Shown: piece after piece, positions 6,420 through 10,908 of the stretch
Layout of the letters: each line of letters opens with the position of its first letter
Numbering within the stretch: position 1 is the first letter of the stretch
Origin: Dehalococcoidia bacterium
GTDB lineage: Bacteria; Chloroflexota; Dehalococcoidia; Dehalococcoidales; UBA3254
Assembly (NCBI GenBank): GCA_030691835.1
Contig: JAUYDO010000283.1
Span: forward strand, 1 to 10,908
Direction of reading: 5' to 3'
DNA: 10,908 nt
Translations under genes and position numbers: made by a program
The notes under the pieces: generated by a model
Told to the model about the DNA's origin: nothing
Database searches by the model: none
What the model saw: the letters and a program-made list of their open reading frames with translations, nothing else

Positions 6420-7169
6420 CTATACCACGCCGCCGTCTATGCAGATGACCTGTCCGGTGATGTAACCCGCCCGCTCGCTGGCGAGGAAAGCCACCAGCTC
6501 CGCTACGTCCTGCGGAGTGCCGAAGCGCTTCAGCGCGATGCGGGACAGAATCATTGATTTTGCCTCTTGCGGCAGTTTATCCGTCATATCAGTGGTGATG
6601 AAACCCGGACATATTACGTTCGAGGTTATATTGCGCGCTCCGGCTTCCCTGGCTACTGCCTTGGTGAAGGCGATGAGCCCGCCCTTGGCAGCGGAGTAGT
6701 TCGCCTGCCCTGCATTTCCGAGAAGACCGGCAAGCGATGATATATTGATGATGCGTCCCCAGGAGTTCTCCATCATGGAGCGCATGGCGAACTTAGTGCA
6801 CAGGTAAGCGCCGCGCAGGTTGGTATTAATGACATCATCCCATGCCTCGTCGGGCATGCGCAGCAGAAGGCTGTCCTTGACGATGCCGGCGTTATTTACC
6901 AGGATGTCAATCCTGCCACACTTATCCGTTATCTGGCGAATCATGGGTTTTACAGCGTCGGCATCCGCCACGTTCGCCTTGATTACGATTGCTTCGCCGC
7001 CCTTGCTCTCAATCTCTTTTGCCACGGCGGCGGCTTCTTCATCGCGGGCGACGTAGTTAATCGCCACCTTAGAGCCCAGGGACGCCAGCCTTATGGCAAT
7101 AGCTTTGCCCAGTCCTCTCGAAGCGCCCGTTACCAGGGATACCCTGCCTTTTAGCTCCTGATTATCCAT
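6420..7169 (-). CDS. fabG: 3-oxoacyl-[ACP] reductase FabG
   Basis: NADPH-dependent ketoreductase of fatty acid elongation, converting 3-oxoacyl-ACP to (R)-3-hydroxyacyl-ACP. The classical short-chain dehydrogenase length (249 aa) and motifs are all present: TGASRGLG (14-21) for the cofactor, NNAG (92-95), Asn117, Ser145 in INISSLAG, and Tyr158-x3-Lys162 in ANYSAAK. The C-terminal GYITGQVICIDGG is typical of FabG. Arg19 in the first glycine motif fits NADP preference. It is the last gene of the operon, separated from fabF by 237 bp containing a repeat element. The ribosome binding site is weak (GAGAAAG). With FabL, FabF and the dehydratase pair it completes one elongation cycle. Other SDR activities are possible for this fold, but context makes FabG the best call. 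Confidence 0.95.
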   Translation of the reverse strand: MDNQELKGRVSLVTGASRGLGKAIAIRLASLGSKVAINYVARDEEAAAVAKEIESKGGEAIVIKANVADADAVKPMIRQITDKCGRIDILVNNAGIVKDSLLLRMPDEAWDDVINTNLRGAYLCTKFAMRSMMENSWGRIINISSLAGLLGNAGQANYSAAKGGLIAFTKAVAREAGARNITSNVICPGFITTDMTDKLPQEAKSMILSRIALKRFGTPQDVAELVAFLASERAGYITGQVICIDGGVV

Positions 7170-7204
7170 TGCTTTCTCTAAAAATAGACTGTTTAATCCT
7201 TGCT

Positions 7205-7242
7205 TTCATTTGTCACCCCTGCGTTCATTTGTCACCCCTGCG
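7205..7242. repeat. Perfect 19-bp tandem duplication
   Basis: The 19-bp unit TTCATTTGTCACCCCTGCG is present twice in a row (7205-7223 and 7224-7242). It sits at the left end of the hairpin-rich element and includes its TGTCA terminus, so the end of the element appears duplicated. Confidence 0.9.
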
Positions 7243-7348
7243 AAAGCAGGGGTCTACCTGTCCTTCCTAACGGAAGGAGCCACCTCGCCCCGTATTAAAT
7301 ACGGGGCGGCGGTATCCGTCAGAGGCGGACGCCTGCGCGGGAATGACA
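7230..7348. repeat. REP/MITE-like hairpin element between fabF and fabG
   Basis: A roughly 120-bp block (140 bp with the extra left end) has imperfect terminal inverted repeats: TGTCACCCCTGCG on the left, and TGTCATTCCCGCG as the complement of the right end (10 of 13 match). Inside are three perfect hairpins in series: CCCCTGC/GCAGGGG with a GAAA loop (7235-7252), TCCTTCC/GGAAGGA (7261-7278) and CGCCCCGTAT/ATACGGGGCG (7286-7308). No coding capacity is visible. The structure fits a non-autonomous, genome-dispersed intergenic repeat. It lies inside the operon, so its RNA hairpins could alter fabG expression or mRNA stability. Confidence 0.7.
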
Positions 7349-7406
7349 TGTTATTAGATGTTGTTTAACTTCGTTGTCGTTGCGTAAATGGACATGGCAG
7401 TGCCCT

Positions 7407-8630
7407 CTAGACTCGCCTGAGCACGATACAGGCATTCTGCCCGCCCATGCCAAAGGAGTTGGACAGGACGGTATTAACCTCTTGCCGGCGCGCCTTGTTG
7501 GGCACGTAGTCCAGGTCGCACTCCGGGTCAGGCGTCTCATAGTTTATCGTGGGCGGAATGACGCCGTTCTTGATGGTCAGCACCGAGGCTATCGCCTCAA
7601 CAGCGCCGGCGGCGCAGGCAAGATGCCCTATCATTGACTTGTTGGAGCTTACGGGAATCTTGTACGCGCGCTCGCCGAACATGAGCTTCAGTGCTTTGGT
7701 CTCCGTGGCGTCATTGAGCCTGGTGCTGGTGCCGTGGGCGTTAACGTAGTCCACCTCTTCCGGCGCGACATCGCCGTCCCGCAGTGCCATCTTCATGGCT
7801 ATCGCTTCTGTCTCGGCGTTGGGCGCCGTGTCATTGAAGCAATCGAACGACCAGCCGGCTCCGGCAAGCTCCGCCAGCATGGGTGCGCCGCGCTCAACGG
7901 CGTGTTCGTAGGTCTCAAGCACCAGGAAGCCGGCGCCCTCTCCCATCACCATGCCACTGCGGTTCATGTCAAAGGGTCGGCAGGCGGTCTTCGGGTCCGG
8001 GTTTCTCGATACTGCGCCAACCAGACTGAGGCATGCCATGGCCAGGGTGTTTACCTGCGATTCGCCGCTTCCGGCTATCATCACGTCGGCGTGACCCAGG
8101 CGGAGCAGGTTCAGAGCCATGCCCAGCACATCACTGCCTGTGGCGCAGGCGCTATTCAGGCTGGTGTTCGGTCCTCTGGCACCTAGCTCCATAGCCACCT
8201 GCACCGGCACCGCGTGAGCCGAAATTTTGCTAAGCAGCAGCGGGTCAACCCTCATAGGACCGCGGTTCTTCAGGGGTTCAGCCTGGTCAAGCACCAGAGA
8301 GGGCATTCCGGTGGTACCTACTGCTACGCCCACCCGCTCCGGCTTTTCACGGGACATATCCAGTCTGGCGTCCGCTACTGCCATCTTTGCCGCTGGAATG
8401 GCAAGGTGGGTACAGCGCCCGGTGCGGTCGACCCGCTTTATGTTCATAAACCTGGTGGGGTCAAAGCCTTTTACCTCCGCGGCGACCTTGACTGGATAAC
8501 GCGTGGTATCGAACTGGGTTATCAGCCCGACTCCGTTCCTGCCTTCACAGAGTCCCTGCCAGTACTCGTCAACGTTCAACCCTATGGGTGTTACGGCACC
8601 CATACCGGTGACAACGATTTTACGTCTCAA
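7407..8630 (-). CDS. fabF: 3-oxoacyl-[ACP] synthase II FabF
   Basis: Condensing enzyme that extends acyl-ACP with malonyl-ACP. At 407 aa it has the usual FabF length and the Cys-His-His triad: Cys162 in NSACATGSD, His299 in NAHGTST and His336 in SMIGHLACAAGA, with the supporting Lys331. The C-terminal NSFGMGGQNA glycine loop is present, and the N-terminus RRKIVVTGMGAVTPIG is canonical. The start codon is TTG (8628-8630). No in-frame ATG or GTG lies upstream before a stop, and AGGAGGAG stands ten bases before the TTG. The gene follows fabL by 45 bp, with a hairpin in the gap. A three-His triad of this kind fits elongation and not the FabH initiation step, and no fabH or fabD is in the window. 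Confidence 0.96.
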   Translation of the reverse strand: MRRKIVVTGMGAVTPIGLNVDEYWQGLCEGRNGVGLITQFDTTRYPVKVAAEVKGFDPTRFMNIKRVDRTGRCTHLAIPAAKMAVADARLDMSREKPERVGVAVGTTGMPSLVLDQAEPLKNRGPMRVDPLLLSKISAHAVPVQVAMELGARGPNTSLNSACATGSDVLGMALNLLRLGHADVMIAGSGESQVNTLAMACLSLVGAVSRNPDPKTACRPFDMNRSGMVMGEGAGFLVLETYEHAVERGAPMLAELAGAGWSFDCFNDTAPNAETEAIAMKMALRDGDVAPEEVDYVNAHGTSTRLNDATETKALKLMFGERAYKIPVSSNKSMIGHLACAAGAVEAIASVLTIKNGVIPPTINYETPDPECDLDYVPNKARRQEVNTVLSNSFGMGGQNACIVLRRV

Positions 8631-8640
8631 GGGTTGTCCA

Positions 8641-8648
8641 CTCCTCCT
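8641..8648 (-). promoter_or_regulatory. Ribosome binding site deciding the fabF TTG start
   Basis: AGGAGGAG on the minus strand, ten bases before TTG 8630. An in-frame stop lies at 8652-8654, so no longer reading frame is possible and the TTG start is well supported. Confidence 0.75.
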
Positions 8649-8656
8649 AGTTCAAG

Positions 8657-8675
8657 CCCCGTATCAAGTACGGGG
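8657..8675 (-). repeat. CCCCGTA...TACGGGG hairpin in the fabL-fabF gap
   Basis: CCCCGTA/TACGGGG 7-bp inverted repeat with a 5-nt loop. It begins immediately after the fabL stop codon (8676-8678) and ends eight bases before the fabF ribosome binding site. The same core palindrome occurs in the repeat element at 7286-7308. There is no T-run, so it is more likely an inserted repeat or an RNA-stability or translation element than a terminator. Confidence 0.6.
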
Positions 8676-9428
8676 TCAGCTCATGGGGGCAAGCGACAGC
8701 CCGCCGTCGATAATAATCGCCTGACCTATTATCATGGAACATTCGTCACTGCACAGGAAAGCGACCAGATTGGCGATGTCCTCCGGCTGGACTAGCTTCC
8801 CGGCGGGAGTTGACTGCGATAGCCTGGGCAGTGACATGTCTTCGGCGTAGAGCTTGAGGGCTTCTGACTCGACAGCGCCCGGGGCTACGGCGTTGACGCA
8901 GATACCTTTTGGAGCCAGCTCTACTGCCAGATACCGGGTGAGCGCCTCCAGGGCGGCTTTAGAGACCCCCACAGAGGTGTAGATTGGCGTAATCATGCGT
9001 GAGCCGAGGCTTGATATACAGACAATCCTGCCGCCCTTCGGCATGAGCCTGGCGGCTCTCTGGGAGCAGAGCAGAAAAGCTCTGGCGTTGATATCCATTG
9101 TCCACTGCCAGCCCTTGGCATCCAGCTCAAGGGCTGGTTTGGGTACGCCCGAAGCGGCGTTATTGATAAATATGTCCAGTCTGCCGAATTTCTGCTCAAT
9201 CTCCCGGAACATCTCGTCTATCTTCTCGGGCTCGCCGACATTGGCTTTGATGATGTGCGCGTTGACGCCCTTGCTCCGGGCTTCCTGCGCGGTGGCTTCC
9301 GCCGCAGAAGTCCGGCGGAAGTAGTTGATGATGACGTCCGCGCCTTCGGAGGCGAGCTTCAGCGTTATAGCACGCCCGATACCCCTGGAGCCCCCCGTCA
9401 CCAGGGCGATTTTACCTTTGAGCGACAT
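8676..9428 (-). CDS. fabL: Enoyl-[ACP] reductase III, FabL-type SDR
   Basis: Probable NADPH-dependent enoyl-ACP reductase, the last step of each elongation cycle. The 250-aa protein is an SDR with TGGSRGIG (11-18). It carries the features that separate B. subtilis FabL from FabG: FINNAASGVPKP (87-98), WQWTMDINA (107-115), SSLGS (139-143) and a catalytic Tyr150-x6-Lys157 in YTSVGVSKAALEALTRYLA, in place of the Y-x3-K of FabG. The resemblance to FabL, as I remember that sequence, runs along most of the length. The operon position between acpP and fabF fits, and no FabI, FabK or FabV is in the window. It starts 15 bp after acpP, whose stop codon overlaps an AAGGAA that may serve as its ribosome binding site. 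An alternative is another FabG-like reductase, but the Y-x6-K spacing argues for FabL. Confidence 0.88.
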   Translation of the reverse strand: MSLKGKIALVTGGSRGIGRAITLKLASEGADVIINYFRRTSAAEATAQEARSKGVNAHIIKANVGEPEKIDEMFREIEQKFGRLDIFINNAASGVPKPALELDAKGWQWTMDINARAFLLCSQRAARLMPKGGRIVCISSLGSRMITPIYTSVGVSKAALEALTRYLAVELAPKGICVNAVAPGAVESEALKLYAEDMSLPRLSQSTPAGKLVQPEDIANLVAFLCSDECSMIIGQAIIIDGGLSLAPMS

Positions 9429-9443
9429 AATCAGTCTCGTTCC

Positions 9444-9704
9444 TTATTTCTTCTTCTCGGCGACCTTCTTCTTGACATAACCTATAAAGGCGCCCATGTT
9501 ATTCAGCGACTTCAGGTCTTCATCCACCAGCTCGATGTCAAAAGCCTCCTCCAGCGCCACCAGTATCTGCACCACGTCAAGGGAGTCTGCACCCAGCTCC
9601 TTGAACGTGGTGGTAGGCGTTAGAACAACATCCTCTTTACGCGTTATCTTCTTTACTATGTTTCGCAGGGTCTCTTCAACGGTCAAAATGTTTTCTGTCG
9701 TCAT
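9444..9704 (-). CDS. acpP: Acyl carrier protein
   Basis: Small acidic carrier (86 aa) that holds growing acyl chains on phosphopantetheine. The attachment site is Ser41 in the GADSLDVVQ motif, followed by the helix-II sequence LVALEEAFDIEL and the usual acidic DEDLKSLNNMG. The C-terminus is unusually lysine-rich (VKKKVAEKKK). The N-terminal ITRKEDVVLTPTTTF is a variant of the usual first loop. A strong AAAGGAG stands six bases before the ATG. It sits 34 bp after the MaoC hydratase gene and 15 bp before fabL, so it is the carrier for the enzymes encoded around it. Confidence 0.97.
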   Translation of the reverse strand: MTTENILTVEETLRNIVKKITRKEDVVLTPTTTFKELGADSLDVVQILVALEEAFDIELVDEDLKSLNNMGAFIGYVKKKVAEKKK

Positions 9705-9738
9705 CTACAACTCCTTTCGTATTATTGTTACCGGACAG

Positions 9739-10173
9739 TCAGGGATTTGCCTTTATCTTTACACTGGCTTCTCCCGTAATTATCTGCTCGTCTTTTTGAT
9801 TCGAGCACAGGACATCGCAGGTTACCAGTGTCTCCACGTCGCTCTTCTGCATCCGGACTATCTTGCCGCTCACCGTTATGGTATCGCCGGGTCTCGCCGG
9901 CGCCTTGAATCTCACGCTCAGCCTGCCGCCCTTGAGCCAGCTTAAGCCAAAGGCGGTGGTCAGCATCTCCGAGATGTAGGCGAGATTGAGCATACCGTGT
10001 GCGATGGTGCCCCCTGCCGGTGTCTTTTTGGCAAAAGCCTCGTTTATATGTATGGGATTGAAGTCCTTGCTGGCTTCGGCGTAAAGATTGATTTTCTCCT
10101 GAGTGATGTTCTTCTTTAGCTCAGGTAGTTTCATGCCTTCTCTCAAATCGGATAGCTGTAGCATCGTAGTCAT
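9739..10173 (-). CDS. MaoC-like (R)-specific hydratase/dehydratase, HadB-like catalytic subunit
   Basis: Hot-dog-fold 3-hydroxyacyl dehydratase of 144 aa. It carries the hydratase-2 signature: catalytic Asp37 and His42 in DFNPIHINEAFAKK, then GGTIAHGMLNLAYIS, with the MaoC C-terminal half (RFKAPARPGDTITVSGKIV). In this operon it most likely dehydrates 3-hydroxyacyl-ACP, replacing FabZ. In the family, short MaoC proteins of this type act as dimers, or with a non-catalytic partner as in mycobacterial HadAB, and the preceding gene encodes such a partner. I chose ATG 10173, ten bases after the upstream stop. The frame extends to a TTG at 10209, which would overlap the upstream gene without support. 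The upstream ribosome binding site is poor, so translational coupling is likely. A role in CoA-thioester metabolism cannot be excluded. Confidence 0.88.
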   Translation of the reverse strand: MTTMLQLSDLREGMKLPELKKNITQEKINLYAEASKDFNPIHINEAFAKKTPAGGTIAHGMLNLAYISEMLTTAFGLSWLKGGRLSVRFKAPARPGDTITVSGKIVRMQKSDVETLVTCDVLCSNQKDEQIITGEASVKIKANP

Positions 10174-10183
10174 CGCAGTAATA

Positions 10184-10597
10184 TCAGTTGCCCTGCTGCG
10201 GCAGGACAAAACCTACCTTGCCCGCCATCACCTTTTGCTCGTTTTTATAGACCTCGATGTCCATGGTCATGAGGTGCAGTTTGCCGCGCTCCCGCTTCCT
10301 GCTAACCTTTGACCGGCAGGTGATGGTGTCTTCACGGTACACGGTGTCAAGGAACTCCAGCTCCTGGGATACGTGTATGCTTCCCGGGGGAAAGGATACG
10401 CTCTTCGATAGCGCTGACATGGCGCAGGCGGCAAGAGCGGTGGGCGGCATTATACTGGTATCACGGTACAGTGGACTGTTCTCCTCGACCGCCCTGATGT
10501 AAGTATCAACCATGGCGGAATCGAGCCTGCAACTGCTCGGTGGGAACTCAAATCCCACTTCAAGCTGGTAGTAGTCCGTCACAGAACCGTTTGTCAT
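10184..10597 (-). CDS. FAS1-like/MaoC-N dehydratase, HadA-like non-catalytic subunit
   Basis: 137-aa hot-dog-fold protein of the N-terminal MaoC dehydratase type. Residues about 8-45 hold the conserved start (VGFEFPPSSCRLDSAMVDTY, then AVEENSPLY) and the middle has MPPTALAACAM. Where active hydratases have D-x4-H, this protein has ENSPLY, so the catalytic pair is absent. The C-terminus ends in the hot-dog strands VYKNEQKVMAGKVGFVLP. In mycobacterial HadAB and in two-domain MaoC proteins, a degenerate subunit like this shapes the acyl tunnel for an active partner. The active MaoC gene follows after ten bases, so the two probably form a heterodimer. It is the first gene of the operon, 9 bp after a palindrome and with only a weak ribosome binding site. 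Confidence 0.82.
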   Translation of the reverse strand: MTNGSVTDYYQLEVGFEFPPSSCRLDSAMVDTYIRAVEENSPLYRDTSIMPPTALAACAMSALSKSVSFPPGSIHVSQELEFLDTVYREDTITCRSKVSRKRERGKLHLMTMDIEVYKNEQKVMAGKVGFVLPQQGN

Positions 10598-10606
10598 AGT
10601 CTCAAG

Positions 10607-10625
10607 TACCTAGTACATCTAGGTA
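10607..10625. promoter_or_regulatory. 19-bp palindrome, putative operator of the fatty-acid operon
   Basis: TACCTAG-TACAT-CTAGGTA is a perfect 7-bp inverted repeat. It extends outward to TCAAG/CTTGA with a 2-nt asymmetry. It lies about 7-25 bases after the predicted transcription start and 9 bp before the first start codon, a typical place for repressor binding. It could also act as an mRNA hairpin near the ribosome binding site. The GTACCTAGTAC core is loosely reminiscent of FapR-type sites, but I would not name the regulator. Confidence 0.55.
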
Positions 10626-10638
10626 TGCTTGAAAAGCA

Positions 10639-10668
10639 ATACTAACATGGGCAGAAAGTGCTTGTCAA
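10639..10668 (-). promoter_or_regulatory. Sigma70-type promoter of the fatty-acid operon
   Basis: On the minus strand, a perfect -35 TTGACA (10668-10663), an 18-bp spacer and TAGTAT (10644-10639; four of six match). The predicted start near 10632 leaves a leader of about 35 nt before ATG 10597. It is the only good promoter seen ahead of the six-gene operon. Confidence 0.6.
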
Positions 10669-10730
10669 GTCTATCTGGCTGGGGAGAGGACTGCAATCAA
10701 GCTGGCGCGTTTCTTATAACACTAATGTTA

Positions 10731-10748
10731 GAGTTTCCCGCGAAACTC
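10731..10748. repeat. GAGTTT-CCCGCG-AAACTC inverted repeat
   Basis: Perfect 6-bp inverted repeat with a 6-nt loop in the intergenic region beyond the fatty-acid promoter. No T-run follows on either strand. Role unknown. Confidence 0.3.
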
Positions 10749-10908
10749 CCCTGCAGATACACAATTAGCTGGAACAAAAAAGGTTATTACCCAATATTTT
10801 TGATGGAATAGCTTTGAATAATGAGCTAAATCATGAAAACTCGATTAAAATCACCCCATGCAATTTCTGTAAAATAAATGCGTTTATCCGAAAGATACGA
10901 CCTATCCC

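Larger units (their letters stand above)
10598..10908. other. Intergenic region upstream of the fatty-acid operon
   Basis: About 310 bp to the window edge without a supportable gene. It contains the palindrome at 10607-10625, the promoter at 10639-10668 and the inverted repeat at 10731-10748. From about 10750 it becomes AT-rich. A plus-strand ATG at 10878 opens a frame that runs off the edge after ten codons and has no ribosome binding site, so it cannot be judged. Confidence 0.6.

Noticed and set aside
7205..7308. CRISPR-like array of repeats
   Set aside because: There are only two adjacent 19-bp copies with no spacer, followed by unrelated hairpins, and no cas gene is present.
8214..8795. 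193-codon plus-strand frame
   Set aside because: It is antisense to fabF and the end of fabL, both firmly identified, so it is a shadow frame.
10629..10811. 60-codon plus-strand frame in the right intergenic region
   Set aside because: It overlaps the fatty-acid promoter, has no ribosome binding site and encodes nothing recognisable.
10878..10908. Possible plus-strand gene start at the right edge
   Set aside because: Only ten codons are visible and no ribosome binding site is seen, so it cannot be supported.

Overview
The window comes from an anaerobic bacterium. A Chloroflexota (Dehalococcoidia-like) relative is my best guess, but this rests on gene style only: a Sec-containing, Tat-exported formate dehydrogenase, a PAS-GAF-HisKA_3 sensor kinase with a NarL-type regulator, a fatty-acid gene set that uses MaoC-fold dehydratases and a FabL-type reductase, and a hairpin-rich intergenic repeat. 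No ribosomal RNA or other phylogenetic marker is present to fix the taxon.

Layout. From 1 to 4431 everything is on the minus strand. A PAS/GAF histidine kinase (4431-2560) overlaps its NarL/FixJ response regulator (2591-1920), which ends at a strong intrinsic terminator (1892-1857). After a 345-bp gap comes the N-terminal half of a selenocysteine formate dehydrogenase alpha subunit (1574 to the left edge). Its reading frame is interrupted by one TGA at 987-989, where E. coli FdnG has selenocysteine 196, and a SECIS-like hairpin follows. From 4660 to 6145 the plus strand carries two small, mutually related membrane proteins of unknown function and a stand-alone cyclic-nucleotide-binding-fold protein. 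A minus-strand tRNA-Lys(TTT) with encoded CCA lies at 6209-6284.

From 10597 down to 6420 the minus strand holds a type II fatty acid synthesis operon: a FAS1-like/MaoC non-catalytic dehydratase subunit, a MaoC hydratase subunit, acyl carrier protein, FabL-type enoyl-ACP reductase (Y-x6-K), FabF (TTG start) and FabG. Together these cover one complete elongation cycle (condensation, ketoreduction, dehydration, enoyl reduction on ACP). The dehydratase appears to be a HadAB-like pair instead of FabZ/FabA. The operon has a good sigma70-type promoter (TTGACA, 18 bp, TAGTAT) with a perfect 19-bp palindrome just downstream of the predicted transcription start. A hairpin sits between fabL and fabF, and a roughly 140-bp REP/MITE-like element separates fabF from fabG.

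The points most worth following up are the UGA/SECIS in the formate dehydrogenase, the non-canonical FAS II gene set with its putative operator, the repeated transmembrane module in the two small membrane proteins next to a degenerate cNMP-fold protein, and a cysteine cluster in the PAS domain of the kinase. I did not see a clearly new defence or mobile system.
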